Assembly (NCBI RefSeq): GCF_001836165.1
Contig: NZ_KV827677.1
Location: forward strand, 1 to 64,000
Length of the DNA: 64,000 nt
Origin: Corynebacterium sp. HMSC036D02
Lineage (GTDB): Bacteria > Actinomycetota > Actinomycetes > Mycobacteriales > Mycobacteriaceae
Direction of reading: 5' to 3'
The notes beneath the pieces were generated by a model. That model was not told the DNA's origin. It saw nothing but the letters and a program-made list of their open reading frames with translations, and ran no database searches. A program made the position numbers and the translations under genes. Shown in pieces: positions 40,775 through 50,939 of this stretch; the first letter of the stretch is position 1; each line of letters opens with the position of its first letter.

Positions 40775-41797
40775 CTCTTCATCCTTGCGATATTCCACAA
40801 GTAGGTCCTCGCCGAGCTCGGTAACCGCGCAACGCCGCCATCTCTGGGCGCGGGCCAAGTTCGACGACACAGCACTGGTGAGAACGCCTCTGCCTTCGCC
40901 GAGGATGACATTTCCTATATAAGCCTGGATCCGGTCGACGAAACCTAGCTCCATGAAGCTGGTTGCGAGCCCCGCGCCACCTTCGACGAGAAGGTCCCGG
41001 GCGCCCGTGGCATAAAGCTCAGCTAGGGCCTCCTGTGGGGAGGCATAGTGCTCAAAACCTAGTCTCTCGAGGTTGGTTCTTCCACCTTGAGACACATCCC
41101 GGGATCCGATGACCACACGCCTCGGTTGCTGAGGGCGCAAGGAACCATCCGGAAAGCGCGCCGTCAAGGATGGGTTATCCGCCAAGGCTGTGCCAGTTCC
41201 GATGAGGATGGCATCGCGCTGAGCCCGGTCACGATGCACATGCTCGCGAGCCTGCTCCCCTGTAATCCACTGGCTGCTGCCATCCACTGCGGCGGTGAAA
41301 CCGTCCAGACTTTGTGCAAACTTGAGCGTGACGTGCGGACGATTGAGTTTGACCGCACCCAACCACGGCTCCAGCGCATCTGCTCTCTCTGCCGGTGCCG
41401 AGAGCTGTCCCACGGTGATGCCGGCGCGGCGCAGAGTGGTCGATCCTCCCCCGGCTTGCGGGGTGGGATCCGGGTGGAGGTAGTACACGGCGGCCACGGA
41501 GGCATCGATAAGCGCCTGCGCGCAGGGCCCAGTACGGCCAGTATGGTTGCAGGGCTCCAAGGTGACCACCGCGGTTCCACCGCGCGCCTTGTCCCCCGCA
41601 TCGCGCAGCGCCATGACTTCAGCATGCGGTCCGCCCGGGGGCTGGGTTGCACCGACGCCGACGACCTGCCCGGAGGCATCAAGAATCACCGCACCGACTG
41701 GCGGATTCGGGCTCGTCGTACCGCGCACCTGCTGGCCGGCCTCCATGGCTAAGCGCAACGCTTGCGATAGGGCAGCAGAATCGAGGCGTGGGTTCAC
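40769..41797 (-). CDS. ribD: Bifunctional RibD: pyrimidine deaminase/reductase
   Basis: The 342-residue protein performs two riboflavin steps. The N-terminal deaminase has zinc ligands in GPHAEVMAL and EPCNHTGRTGPCAQAL. The C-terminal reductase has PHVTLKFAQSLDG and ARDLLVEGGAGLATSFME. Its start overlaps the rpe stop by 4 bp, so both are coupled. The tandem rpe-ribD order ties pentose phosphate supply to riboflavin synthesis. Confidence 0.95.
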   Translation of the reverse strand: MNPRLDSAALSQALRLAMEAGQQVRGTTSPNPPVGAVILDASGQVVGVGATQPPGGPHAEVMALRDAGDKARGGTAVVTLEPCNHTGRTGPCAQALIDASVAAVYYLHPDPTPQAGGGSTTLRRAGITVGQLSAPAERADALEPWLGAVKLNRPHVTLKFAQSLDGFTAAVDGSSQWITGEQAREHVHRDRAQRDAILIGTGTALADNPSLTARFPDGSLRPQQPRRVVIGSRDVSQGGRTNLERLGFEHYASPQEALAELYATGARDLLVEGGAGLATSFMELGFVDRIQAYIGNVILGEGRGVLTSAVSSNLARAQRWRRCAVTELGEDLLVEYRKDEEL

Positions 41798-42471
41798 AGC
41801 GTGGCCAGTCGGCGCAGCTCCTCGACGGCCGCTGCCTTATCTGGTTGTTTATAAATGGCCGAACCCGCTACGAAAGCATCGCAGCCCGCCTCAGCGGCGG
41901 AGCGGATCGTCTCGGCAGAAATGCCACCATCGATTTCGATGAGGACATCGAGGCCGCGCTCATCAATAGCTGCGCGCAAGGTGCGGACCTTGTCGAGCTG
42001 ATCCGGCATGAAGCGCTGACCGCCGAAGCCTGGTTCGACTGACATGACGAGAACCTCGTCGAAGTGCTCCAGGGCATCCAACCAGGGCTCAATCGGGGTG
42101 CCCGGCTTGATGGAGAAGCCCGCGCGCACCCCTAGGTCACGGATCTTGCGGGCCAAAGTGATGGCCGCATTCTTGTCGGCCACGGCCTCGACGTGGAAGA
42201 TGATGCAATCAGCTCCGACCTTGGCGTAGGTTTCCACCCACTTCTCCGGCTCCTCGATCATGAGGTGAACGTCGAGGGTCTGCGAAGTAATCCCATCCAC
42301 CGTCGCGGTAATATCTGGGCCGAAGGACAGGTTGGGCACGAAGTGACCATCCATGATGTCAACGTGGATCCAATCCGCGTTGGCCACGGCCTGAACCTCC
42401 TCACCCAAACGGGTGAAATCAGCGGCCAGAATGGATGGGGAAATGATGGGACCAGACGAGTGTGCAGACAT
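41794..42471 (-). CDS. rpe: Ribulose-phosphate 3-epimerase
   Basis: The 225-residue TIM-barrel enzyme interconverts ribulose 5-phosphate and xylulose 5-phosphate. Metal ligands are in ISPSILAADF, WIHVDIMDGHFVPN and IEIDGGI; the phosphate site is GGQRF. Ribulose 5-phosphate is also the substrate of RibBA, which fits its place ahead of ribD. It lies 28 bp after rsmB. Confidence 0.96.
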   Translation of the reverse strand: MSAHSSGPIISPSILAADFTRLGEEVQAVANADWIHVDIMDGHFVPNLSFGPDITATVDGITSQTLDVHLMIEEPEKWVETYAKVGADCIIFHVEAVADKNAAITLARKIRDLGVRAGFSIKPGTPIEPWLDALEHFDEVLVMSVEPGFGGQRFMPDQLDKVRTLRAAIDERGLDVLIEIDGGISAETIRSAAEAGCDAFVAGSAIYKQPDKAAAVEELRRLATL

Positions 42472-42499
42472 GACACTCAGCCTAGTCCCTCACGCGGCG

Positions 42500-44098
42500 C
42501 TAGTCCGCCACTCGGCGAAGGACGGCGAAAAACATTGCATCTGTGCCATGGCGGTGCGGCCACATTTGGGCAGAAAGCTCGCTGCCGAGGTCTCCCATGT
42601 CAGGCAGCACATCGCGCGCATCCAGCTCCTCGATACGCACCTCCGCCCCGGCTCCATGGCGCTCCAAGGCCGCATCCACGATGCCCCGGGTCTCACGCAG
42701 ATCGGGCGAACAGGTGGAGTACACCACAACACCACCGGGGCGCACGAGCTCCAACGCCGATTCAAGGAGCTCGGTCTGGAGTTTGTTGAGCTCCGCAATA
42801 TCGGACTCGGCTTTGCGCCAACGGGCTTCGGGGCGGCGGCGCAGTGCACCGAGGCCGGAACAGGGGGCGTCGACAAGCACGCGGTCGAAGCCTGCGCCGA
42901 GACTCGGCGCACGGCCATCCGCACGATGCACATGGACGGGTAGATCACCCACCGTCTTTTCCACCAAGGTGGCCCGATGCGGAGAGACTTCTACGGCATC
43001 GACCTCTGCCCCCTCTATGCGGGCGATGGCACCCATCAGCGCAGCCTTACCACCGGGGCCCGCGCACAGGTCCAACCAGCGTCCGGTGTCTTCGCCGATG
43101 AGTTGAGCTTCCGTCACTGCGCGTGCGATGAGCTGCGATCCTTCGTCCTGGACCGCTGCCAACCTTTGGCGGACAGGCTCTAACGAGCCCGGGTCACCCT
43201 GCTCAAGATACACCGCATACGGCGAATAACGCCCTTCCTCACAACCGGTAATGAGAGCAAGCTCTTCGGCAGAGATTTCGCCGGGCCGTGCTACCAGATG
43301 CACCAGGGGCCGCTCAGAATCCGCTTCGAGTGCACGCTCCAGTTCCGATGTCTGCTCGGCGTTGAGCTTGCTCTTACCAGCGGTGTCCAGCAGGCCCAAG
43401 GCGCGTCCGAAGGAGCGGGCAATCCACTCCGGGTGAGCGTGACGGAAGGCCACGGCCGCGATCTCTTCCTTCGGAGAAAGTTTGTCTAGCCACTCGTGCG
43501 CAGGCGTGCGGGTGATGGTGCGCATAATGCCGTTGGCAAAGCCCTTGGCCTTTTCGTGGCCAGCTGCCTCCACGAGGCGGACGGTGGTATCGACCGCCGC
43601 ATGCGCTTCAACGCGGGTGTACAGCACTTGGTAGGTGCCCATTCGCAAGGCGGTGAGAACGTCAGGTGCAATGGCCTCTAAGCCGCGCGAAGCGCACTCG
43701 GCGATAACGGCATCAAGCACACCTTCGCTGCGCAGCGTGCCGTAGGTGAGTTCCGTAGAGAAGGCTGCATCACGGCCGCTCAGGTTGTTCGCACTCACTG
43801 CCTTTGGCAGCGTGAGGTTGGCAAAAGCATCATCGGCCTCCACGCGCTGCAGCACTTCGAAAGCTACCGCGCGTGGGACATCGACTCCGCAGTGCCGCGC
43901 TGCGGACATGAAGGACGCCGACTGTCCGTCCCGTCGGTTGTTATGGCGCTGCCCGCCTCGATGCTCTCGCTTTCCTTTAGCCTGGCGGTTCGTACCGCCA
44001 CGTGCGGTTCTGCGTCCACCGCCGCGCTGCTGTTCGGCGCGCTCGGAGCGAGCTGCCGGATCACCGGACTTACTGCGGGATCGGAAACCTCTACTCAT
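42500..44098 (-). CDS. rsmB: 16S rRNA m5C967 methyltransferase (RsmB/Sun)
   Basis: The 532-residue protein carries a basic N-terminal extension of about 65 residues, a NusB-like RNA-binding domain and a C-terminal SAM methyltransferase. The latter has [33 protein letters not shown] and [11 protein letters not shown]; the cysteines in the last two are the catalytic pair. It methylates a cytosine of 16S rRNA. The start overlaps the fmt stop by 4 bp. Confidence 0.94.
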   Translation of the reverse strand: MSRGFRSRSKSGDPAARSERAEQQRGGGRRTARGGTNRQAKGKREHRGGQRHNNRRDGQSASFMSAARHCGVDVPRAVAFEVLQRVEADDAFANLTLPKAVSANNLSGRDAAFSTELTYGTLRSEGVLDAVIAECASRGLEAIAPDVLTALRMGTYQVLYTRVEAHAAVDTTVRLVEAAGHEKAKGFANGIMRTITRTPAHEWLDKLSPKEEIAAVAFRHAHPEWIARSFGRALGLLDTAGKSKLNAEQTSELERALEADSERPLVHLVARPGEISAEELALITGCEEGRYSPYAVYLEQGDPGSLEPVRQRLAAVQDEGSQLIARAVTEAQLIGEDTGRWLDLCAGPGGKAALMGAIARIEGAEVDAVEVSPHRATLVEKTVGDLPVHVHRADGRAPSLGAGFDRVLVDAPCSGLGALRRRPEARWRKAESDIAELNKLQTELLESALELVRPGGVVVYSTCSPDLRETRGIVDAALERHGAGAEVRIEELDARDVLPDMGDLGSELSAQMWPHRHGTDAMFFAVLRRVAD

Positions 44099-45093
44099 GA
44101 GAACTTCACCTCATTCTGGCCGCCCTCTGCTGCCTGGGCAGCCTGGCTGGAAAGCCCTCGGCCCCAGTCGGCGGCATTCATCATCTTCTTACCTGGTGGT
44201 TGGATCTGGCCTAGGCGTACCGGGGTGCTCCCAGTACCGACCATAACCTCCTTCTTCGCCACGTGTACTTCGCCCGGTTGCAGCGACGTCAACGCGATAG
44301 CGTCTGGCAGCTCCTCTAATTCCGCTGGCTCCACGACGCTGACCGGACCCACCTTTAAGCGCGACTCCCCTAGCAGAGTCCACGCGCCCGGCCCTGGAGT
44401 ATGCGCGCGGACGTGGCGATCGACAATGTCGGCCTGCGCGGTCCAATCTATCCGGGCGTCTTCCGTGGAAATCTTGTGCGCGTAGGTGGCCTCACCCTCC
44501 TGCGGCTGCGGGGTGATGCTGCCATCTTCCAAACCATTCATCGTCTCGACGAGAAGATCACCGCCGGCATACGCCAACCGCGTCAGCAAGTCATCCGCGG
44601 TATCGGTGGGTTGGATTGTCTCTTCCATGGTGGCCAAGATGTCGCCGGTGTCCAGACCTTGATCAATGCGGAAGGTAGTAGCACCTGTTCGCTTATCTCC
44701 CGCAGCAATGGCGGCCTGCACTGGGGCGGCACCGCGCCACGCTGGAAGAAGGGAAAAGTGGAGGTTGACCCAGCCGTGCCGGGGAAGGCTCAACAGGTCC
44801 TCGGTGATCAGATTTCCGTAGGCGACTACCGGAATCGCCTCGGGGGCGATCTCTGTAAGCCGTGCACGCAACGCATCGCCGTCCTCGGTGCCCTGCTTGA
44901 GAGTGGTTGGCGTGAGCACCTCGATGCCGTGTTCCTCAGCTAGGGCTTTCACGGGGCTCGGGTGCAAGCTGCGTCCGCGACCACGGCGGGCGTCGGGCCG
45001 AGTGATGACTGCAGCTACTTCATGATGGGACTCGATGAGCTTCTGCAAAGCCACAACAGCGGGCTCGGGGGTTCCGGCAAAAATAATGCGCAC
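44095..45093 (-). CDS. fmt: Methionyl-tRNA formyltransferase
   Basis: The 332-residue enzyme formylates initiator methionyl-tRNA. The catalytic region [20 protein letters not shown] has the Asn and His of the active site, followed by [17 protein letters not shown]; the C-terminal OB-like domain binds tRNA. It pairs in function with peptide deformylase, encoded 85 bp upstream in transcription order, and overlaps rsmB. Confidence 0.97.
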   Translation of the reverse strand: MRIIFAGTPEPAVVALQKLIESHHEVAAVITRPDARRGRGRSLHPSPVKALAEEHGIEVLTPTTLKQGTEDGDALRARLTEIAPEAIPVVAYGNLITEDLLSLPRHGWVNLHFSLLPAWRGAAPVQAAIAAGDKRTGATTFRIDQGLDTGDILATMEETIQPTDTADDLLTRLAYAGGDLLVETMNGLEDGSITPQPQEGEATYAHKISTEDARIDWTAQADIVDRHVRAHTPGPGAWTLLGESRLKVGPVSVVEPAELEELPDAIALTSLQPGEVHVAKKEVMVGTGSTPVRLGQIQPPGKKMMNAADWGRGLSSQAAQAAEGGQNEVKFS

Positions 45094-45178
45094 TGTGAGA
45101 GCAGGCCTTTCTTAGTTCACGTTGTTTGGGTTCTAGTTTTTAATCGATGCGTGGCCGCACTGTCGTTCGAGCGTGCGG

Positions 45179-45688
45179 CTATGAGTTGAACCACTCCGCT
45201 TGGCGGATGGTCTTCATGGATTCTTTGCGCAAGTCGTCGCTCAGGCGCTGGAGGAACAAGACACCGTCCAGGTGATCTGTTTCGTGCTGTATGCAGCGCG
45301 CCATAAGCCCCGAAGCCAGCATCGATACAGGCCGGCCCTGCGGGTCATAGCCGCGCAGTCGCACCGTGGAGAATCTCTCGGTGGCCTGCGAAATACCTGG
45401 GATGGAGAGGCAGCCCTCAGTTCCTAACTGCGTTTCCTCCCCAACCGCTTCCCACTCCGGGTTAATAACCGCACCGCGCAGGCCGTGCTGGAAGTGCGAG
45501 CAATCGAAGACAAAGATGCGTTTGGTCACGCCGATCTGGTTGGCAGCTAATCCGACTCCCCCAGCATCTTCCATGGTTTCCAGCATGTCCTGGGCCAAGC
45601 GTTCCAGTGACGGCCCGAACTCGGTGATCTCCTCGGCACGGGTGGTCAGGACCGGATCGCCATAAAGGCGAACCTCGCGCACGGTCAT
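45179..45688 (-). CDS. def: Peptide deformylase
   Basis: The 169-residue metalloenzyme removes the N-formyl group from new proteins. Its three motifs are GVGLAANQIG, EGCLSIPG and QHETDHLDGVLF, giving the metal ligands Cys, His and His. Its size and motifs fit the actinobacterial type I enzymes. It is followed by fmt, the usual arrangement, and lies 95 bp after priA. Confidence 0.96.
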   Translation of the reverse strand: MTVREVRLYGDPVLTTRAEEITEFGPSLERLAQDMLETMEDAGGVGLAANQIGVTKRIFVFDCSHFQHGLRGAVINPEWEAVGEETQLGTEGCLSIPGISQATERFSTVRLRGYDPQGRPVSMLASGLMARCIQHETDHLDGVLFLQRLSDDLRKESMKTIRQAEWFNS

Positions 45689-45783
45689 AGTGGTACTCCT
45701 CGAGGGCTAAACAGTGTGTCGGCTACCGAGAATAGTTCACCTCCAGCAGCGCGCGCCCGCCAGGGGTGAAAAGGAAGCACCTG

Positions 45784-47826
45784 TTAACCAATGTTGATTG
45801 GATCCACGGTAATGCGCAGCGGCAGCACATCCTTGCGTGCACTGCGCACGGAATTAGCCCTTCTCAAAGCCTGACCAAGCTCTGAACGCGGACCTAGCGG
45901 GGTACGAATCAGTAGGCGCTGCGGCTCACCGCCGCGCTCATGGTCATAGTCACCGGGCAAGCTCACTCCCGGCGGCAACGGGACGGGTCCGAGAAGCTCC
46001 GCATGTTCCGGCAGTTCCGCCAACTCCAAAAAGGCATCGAGGGAGGCATCGGCGCCGTCGACGGCCGCCATATGCACGGCCGGTGGAAAGCGTACCTCAC
46101 GGCGTGCCTGCAATTCTGCTGCTGCAGCCCCCACCATGTCCCAGCGGCTCAAGAAGCCCACTAGTGGCAGCTGCTCATCGGCGGCAACAATCCCCACACC
46201 GCCGTCGCGAGCCGGCGCGACGAGAGTGGCCGCAGCCGCCCACTTGGCCAAAGTGTCCTCCGTGGCTCGCAGATCCTGGCGGCCCAGCAGCGCCCCGGTT
46301 TCCACCAAGAGAGCGGCGCCATAGAGCCCGCCCTCCGCGATGCGCGGTTCCGCGCCGGGTGTGGCGATAACCAGCGCGGGGCCGGCTGGGATCTCATCGA
46401 GGATGGTGGCGCCGCCCGACTGAATCACCCTGGTATTAGGAAATGCGCGGCCCATCTCTTCCGCTGTGCGCTCAGACCCCAGCACGATGGCGCGCAGCCG
46501 CGGCGAGCCGCATTCGGAGCACCGATAATGCGCGTCGACGCGCCCACACCACCGGCACGTGGGCAGCGCAGCCGAATCTGTCGATTCATCCCTCGAAGCA
46601 CCAGCGGAAGGCAGGCCTAAGGGGCCATTGCAATGGCGGCAACGCGCCGGGGACGCACAGTGCCCACACGCCAAAATCGGCGCGTATCCCTTACGCGGGA
46701 CCTGCACGAGAACGGGCTCACCGCGATCGAGCGCTGCACGTGTGGCCTGAAATGCCGGGCCGCTGACAGCCGTGGTCCCGCCCTGCATGTGGCGGGCCAG
46801 ATTAATCCCGTACGCACCCACCGCAAGGATATTGGGGCGCCTCTTCTCCAGCGCCGTATCGCTAGGGAGAAGATCGTGAGCCCACCCCGATTCAACAAGC
46901 AACTGTGCTTCTGAGGTGCGCGCATGGCCGGCAAGGATAAGGCTGCAGCCTTCCTGCGCCGAGCGGGTGCTGAGCACCTCCCGCGAATGGGCATAGGGCT
47001 TGAGGTTATCTACCAAATTATCGTCGCCGTCATTGAGAACAACGGCCAGCTTGAGGTCCTTGACTGGGGCGAAGGCTGCGGAGCGAGTACCAATGACGAT
47101 CCGTGCTTGACCAGTTAAGGCGGAAAGGTAGCGACGATAACGGGCCTGGGGCCCAGTACTATGTGCGAGGACAGTGATCTGCTTGGCGGAGACGTGGCGG
47201 CGAAACGCCGCCTCCAGGCAATCCAAGTCACGCTGATCGGGGACGACCATGAGCACGCCCCCGCCCTGCAGCGCCACGCTGGTGCCGAGGGCTGCCAAAG
47301 CGCCGGCCCAGTCTTCCCCGGGTGCAATCTGCCAGGCTGCCCGGGCAATGTGCCCCGACAAAACCGAATCTACGAAGGACTCACCGTGCTGATAGCCCGA
47401 CCACGCGGAGAGATCCGGATGCTCGGCAGTACCAAGTTCCTCCCACGGCGTATCGACGTCCGCTTCTTCGGCCTTGGCGTGGCGCGCCGGGATCGCGGTG
47501 CGAATGATGTCGGAGCGCACGCCGCCATAACGCGCCGCGAGGGATTCGATGAGCGCCGACATTGTCGGGGTGTACACCGCGTAGGGAGAAATGACGCGGT
47601 CGATATAGCGAAGCGAACCCGCGTAGTCGGAATCGCTAGCTCGCGACAACAAGATGGCGTCTACCAGACGGCCGTTGAACCGGATACGCACCCGTACTCC
47701 GGGCTGGGCTGCCTGTGAGTCCGATTCATCGATGAGGTAATCGAACTCTCGGTCTAGGTGAGCTACCCCTAACAAAGGCAACACCCGCGCAACCGGTTGC
47801 TGGGCGGCGGGTGTCTTCTTGGGCAT
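45784..47826 (-). CDS. priA: PriA-like primosomal protein without Walker A
   Basis: The 680-residue protein aligns with PriA: an N-terminal 3'-DNA-binding domain (VARVLPLLGVAHLDREFDY), degenerate helicase lobes and a zinc region with eight cysteines (ACGHCASPARCRHC ... CRWCGRVDAHYRCSECGS). Where PriA has GVTGSGKT this reads GTSVALQGG, and the DEEH box is missing. ATP-driven helicase activity is therefore unlikely, as known for actinobacterial PriA. A role in replication restart by binding alone is inferred. The ATG at 47826 is chosen because a TAGAAT box lies eight bases upstream. Confidence 0.88.
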   Translation of the reverse strand: MPKKTPAAQQPVARVLPLLGVAHLDREFDYLIDESDSQAAQPGVRVRIRFNGRLVDAILLSRASDSDYAGSLRYIDRVISPYAVYTPTMSALIESLAARYGGVRSDIIRTAIPARHAKAEEADVDTPWEELGTAEHPDLSAWSGYQHGESFVDSVLSGHIARAAWQIAPGEDWAGALAALGTSVALQGGGVLMVVPDQRDLDCLEAAFRRHVSAKQITVLAHSTGPQARYRRYLSALTGQARIVIGTRSAAFAPVKDLKLAVVLNDGDDNLVDNLKPYAHSREVLSTRSAQEGCSLILAGHARTSEAQLLVESGWAHDLLPSDTALEKRRPNILAVGAYGINLARHMQGGTTAVSGPAFQATRAALDRGEPVLVQVPRKGYAPILACGHCASPARCRHCNGPLGLPSAGASRDESTDSAALPTCRWCGRVDAHYRCSECGSPRLRAIVLGSERTAEEMGRAFPNTRVIQSGGATILDEIPAGPALVIATPGAEPRIAEGGLYGAALLVETGALLGRQDLRATEDTLAKWAAAATLVAPARDGGVGIVAADEQLPLVGFLSRWDMVGAAAAELQARREVRFPPAVHMAAVDGADASLDAFLELAELPEHAELLGPVPLPPGVSLPGDYDHERGGEPQRLLIRTPLGPRSELGQALRRANSVRSARKDVLPLRITVDPINIG

Positions 47827-47834
47827 AGGGCCCG

Positions 47835-47840
47835 ATTCTA
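47835..47840 (-). promoter_or_regulatory. Possible priA -10 box overlapping the metK stop
   Basis: Minus-strand TAGAAT begins with the TAG stop of metK and ends eight bases before the priA ATG. There is no ribosome site in the 11-base gap, so a leaderless priA transcript is plausible besides read-through from metK. Confidence 0.4.
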
Positions 47841-49061
47841 CAGGTCGACGGCGCGGCGCAGGTCGTCGGCTCGCGAGGTGTCCTCCCACGGCAGTTCGAC
47901 ATCGGTGCGCCCGAAGTGTCCGTAGGCTGCAGTCTGGCGATAGATTGGGCGCTGGAGGTCGAGCTCGCGAATAATCGCGGCTGGGCGCAGGTCGAAGACC
48001 CTATTTACCGCTGTCTGAATGTCAGCATCGCTCAAACCCTCGTGGGCAGTGCCGAAGGTCTCCACATACAGACCGACCGGCTTTGCACGTCCAATGGCGT
48101 AGGCAACCTGTACCTCGGCGCGGTCTGCCAAGCCAGCGGCCACGATGTTCTTAGCCACCCAGCGCATAGCGTAAGCCGCGGAACGGTCCACCTTACTTGG
48201 GTCCTTACCGGAGAACGCACCGCCGCCGTGGCGAGCCATACCGCCGTAGGTATCCACGATGATCTTGCGGCCGGTCAAGCCCGCATCACCCATCGGGCCA
48301 CCCAGAATGAAGGAGCCGGATGGGTTGATGAGAAGCTCAGTATCTTCGGTGTAGTACTGGCCCAGGTCAGCATCGCTGACGACCCACTCGACGACGTGGG
48401 TGCGAAGTTGCTCGGCCAACCACTCCTGGGTCACTTCCGGATCATGCTGCGTGGAGATGACGATCGTCTCCAAACGTGTCGGCACATCATTTTCGTCGTA
48501 AGCGAAGGTGACCTGAGTCTTTCCATCCGGGCGCAGCGAAGGCACAATGCCTTCCTTACGGACGTGGGTAAGACGGCGCGAAAGGTGGTGAGCCGTCGAA
48601 ATCGGCAGCGGCATAAACTCTGGAGTTTCGTTCGTTGCGTAGCCGAACATGAGGCCCTGATCACCAGCGCCATACTGGTCATCATCCTCAAACGTTCCCG
48701 AACGCACCTCTGTGGAGGCGTCGACGCCGGCCCCAATCTCTTGGGACTGTTCACCAATGGCCACGTTGACACCACAGGTATGGCCATCAAAGCCCACATC
48801 GGAAGAGGTAAAACCGATCTCTACGAGGGTCTTGCGGACGATCTGCGGGATTTCAACATAACCGGAGGTACGCACCTCGCCCACGACGTGGACTTGGCCC
48901 GTCGTCACGAGGGTCTCCACAGCAACGTGGGCGTCAGGATCTTCCTCCAGAAGGGCGTCAAGAATGGCGTCCGAGATCGCGTCACAAATCTTATCCGGGT
49001 GACCTTCTGTCACGGATTCGCTAGTAAAAAGGCGCACTGCCTGAGCAGCTTTATCAGTCAC
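47838..49061 (-). CDS. metK: S-adenosylmethionine synthetase
   Basis: The 407-residue enzyme makes S-adenosylmethionine from methionine and [31 protein letters not shown] and the glycine-rich [16 protein letters not shown] loop are all present. Translation starts at GTG with AAGGAAG six bases upstream. A perfect McbR-type operator about 85 bp upstream suggests repression by the sulfur-metabolism regulator McbR. priA follows after 11 bp. Confidence 0.97.
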   Translation of the reverse strand: MTDKAAQAVRLFTSESVTEGHPDKICDAISDAILDALLEEDPDAHVAVETLVTTGQVHVVGEVRTSGYVEIPQIVRKTLVEIGFTSSDVGFDGHTCGVNVAIGEQSQEIGAGVDASTEVRSGTFEDDDQYGAGDQGLMFGYATNETPEFMPLPISTAHHLSRRLTHVRKEGIVPSLRPDGKTQVTFAYDENDVPTRLETIVISTQHDPEVTQEWLAEQLRTHVVEWVVSDADLGQYYTEDTELLINPSGSFILGGPMGDAGLTGRKIIVDTYGGMARHGGGAFSGKDPSKVDRSAAYAMRWVAKNIVAAGLADRAEVQVAYAIGRAKPVGLYVETFGTAHEGLSDADIQTAVNRVFDLRPAAIIRELDLQRPIYRQTAAYGHFGRTDVELPWEDTSRADDLRRAVDL

Positions 49062-49142
49062 AAATCTTCCTTAAACTAATTCTGCGCGCCGTGGGCAGGA
49101 CTTCGCCTCGCCCACGCCTCGGCTGTTAACACCGCCCCATCG

Positions 49143-49158
49143 TAGACCAAGCGGTCTA
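49143..49158 (-). promoter_or_regulatory. McbR-type operator upstream of metK
   Basis: TAGAC (49143-49147), six bases, GTCTA (49154-49158): an exact match to the TAGAC-N6-GTCTA site bound by the methionine/cysteine repressor McbR in C. glutamicum, where metK is a known target. The 18-base GTAGACC/GGTCTAC dyad could also form a hairpin after coaBC. Confidence 0.8.
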
Positions 49159-49176
49159 CAGCTGCAAGAACGAGTG

Positions 49177-50472
49177 CTACTTTTCCAATATTTCATTCAC
49201 CACATCAAGAATCTGTGCGGCCACAACCTGCTTTGAGCCCGGGGCAACCACCACTGGTTCGGAAGAGCGACGAAGGATCCACCCGGCACTTGTGGCTTGG
49301 CCAAAGACCTTGCCCTCCCCGACCTCGTTAGCCATGAGCACATCACAGCCCTTCTTCATAAACTTCTGCTGGGCATACTCGAGCACGCTAGTAGTCTCAT
49401 CACCAGTCTCGGCAGCAAAGCCAACGATGATTGCCTCGCGCTTTAGTTCACCATTCTCTCGCCGCTGCACCAGCCCCTTGAGTATGTCCGGGTTCTCCAC
49501 TAGCTCCAGGCTAGCCAAATCATCATCGGCTGCGCCCTTCTTCATCTTCGAATCCGCGACGGACGCTGGACGGTAGTCGGCGACAGCCGCGGCCATGATA
49601 ATGATGTCGGCATCGGCAGCTTCCCTATTCATCGCCTCCTGCATATCCCGCGTCGATGTCACGCGCACCACGGAAGCGCCTGCAGGGATGGGAAGCGCTT
49701 CAGTATTTCCAGCGACAATAGTGACATCCGCCCCGCGTTGCGCAGCGATCTCCGCCAAAGCAAAGCCCTGGCGTCCAGAAGAGCGGTTGCCAAGGTAGCG
49801 CACTGGATCGAGGTTCTCTTGGGTACCTCCGGCAGAGATCACAACCTTCCGGCCCTGCCAATCATGCTCCACGCGGTACCCCGCGATAATCGTGCGAGCA
49901 AACTCCGCTATCTGCTCCGGATCCGGCAGGCGGCCGGCACCCGTATCCGTGCCGGTGAGACGACCATGCGCCGGCTCCATCACGGTGATGCCGCGGCGGC
50001 GGAGCGTGGCCACATTCTCCTGGGTTGCTGGGTTCAGCCACATCTCAGTATGCATTGCGGGGGCAATGATGACGGGGCACGTAGCAACGAGAATAGAAGC
50101 GCTCAACAGGTCGTCAGCGCGGCCACAGGCCAACCGTGCGATAAGATCCGCGGTGGCAGGGGCAATGACGACCGCATCAGCCTGCTGCCCCAAGGAAACG
50201 TGTTGGACCTCATCCACGGCATCAAAGACGGTTGTGGAGACGGGATGTCCTGACAAAGCTTCGAAGGTGGCTGCCCCTACGAAGTTCAACGCGGCCTCCG
50301 TGGGAACGACGCGAACATCATCGCCGTGCTCTTTAAAATCCCGAATAAGGTGACACGCCTTATAGGCAGCAATTCCGCCTGCCACGCCGACAAGGATCCG
50401 GCGGCTCCCCGTGGACTTGGCCGGCGCAGGTCTCAACTCTGAACTATCTGGGGTTTTCTGTACGTCCTTCAC
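49177..50472 (-). CDS. coaBC: CoaBC: phosphopantothenoylcysteine decarboxylase/synthetase
   Basis: The 431-residue fusion makes two steps of coenzyme A synthesis. The N-terminal flavoprotein CoaC has VGVAGGIAAYKA, a catalytic His in VQHVSLG and the substrate loop APAMHTEMW. The C-terminal CoaB has SAGGTQENLDPVRYLGNRSSG and VADYRPASVADSKMKK. The start is set at GTG 50472 because TACTAT ends seven bases before it with no ribosome site between; a longer start at 50490 would lie upstream of that box. Confidence 0.94.
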   Translation of the reverse strand: MKDVQKTPDSSELRPAPAKSTGSRRILVGVAGGIAAYKACHLIRDFKEHGDDVRVVPTEAALNFVGAATFEALSGHPVSTTVFDAVDEVQHVSLGQQADAVVIAPATADLIARLACGRADDLLSASILVATCPVIIAPAMHTEMWLNPATQENVATLRRRGITVMEPAHGRLTGTDTGAGRLPDPEQIAEFARTIIAGYRVEHDWQGRKVVISAGGTQENLDPVRYLGNRSSGRQGFALAEIAAQRGADVTIVAGNTEALPIPAGASVVRVTSTRDMQEAMNREAADADIIIMAAAVADYRPASVADSKMKKGAADDDLASLELVENPDILKGLVQRRENGELKREAIIVGFAAETGDETTSVLEYAQQKFMKKGCDVLMANEVGEGKVFGQATSAGWILRRSSEPVVVAPGSKQVVAAQILDVVNEILEK

Positions 50473-50479
50473 TCGGCCG

Positions 50480-50485
50480 ATAGTA
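50480..50485 (-). promoter_or_regulatory. coaBC -10 box, leaderless start
   Basis: TACTAT on the minus strand ends seven bases before the coaBC GTG. The surrounding TGGGTACTATCGGCCG (50489 to 50474) is identical to the probable gap promoter at 31935-31950. Confidence 0.55.
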
Positions 50486-50598
50486 CCCAAGACACAGCAA
50501 ACCCACCGAAGCGTCTGGGAAACACTTGGGTGGGTTTTGATTCAGAATGGCGCTAAGACACTTGAAGAAGATGCCCTTTTGCCTTCACGATGAACGGG

Positions 50599-50907
50599 CT
50601 AGTTGCCTTCCTCGTGGTCCAGCAGGCCAGCGTCAATCTCGCGGAGGGCGATGGACAGCGGCTTCTCACCCGGTTCCGGGGTTACCAGCGGTCCGACGAA
50701 CTCAAAGACGCCTTCATCCTGTTCCTGGTAGTAGCTGTTGATCTGGCGTGCGCGCTTAGCGGCGAAGATCACCAGAGCGTACTTGGACGAGACCTTGCCC
50801 AGCAGTTCATCAATCGGCGGATCGGTAATACCCGTCGGCGGATCGAATACTGGCTCCGGCTTCACGGCCTCAGAATTGGCAGGTGTGGTCACGTTGGTCA
50901 CATGCAC
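50599..50907 (-). CDS. rpoZ: RNA polymerase omega subunit
   Basis: The 102-residue protein has the omega signature: [18 protein letters not shown] and [13 protein letters not shown], followed by the acidic C-terminal region. It helps assemble RNA polymerase. The N-terminal start is uncertain, with an ATG at 50907 and a GTG two codons later both near AAAGG. It lies 32 bp after gmk and 126 bp before the coaBC start, an arrangement seen widely in bacteria. Confidence 0.95.
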   Translation of the reverse strand: MHVTNVTTPANSEAVKPEPVFDPPTGITDPPIDELLGKVSSKYALVIFAAKRARQINSYYQEQDEGVFEFVGPLVTPEPGEKPLSIALREIDAGLLDHEEGN

Positions 50908-50939
50908 CTTTACTGTTGGTAGATGGTCAAAATCGTGGT

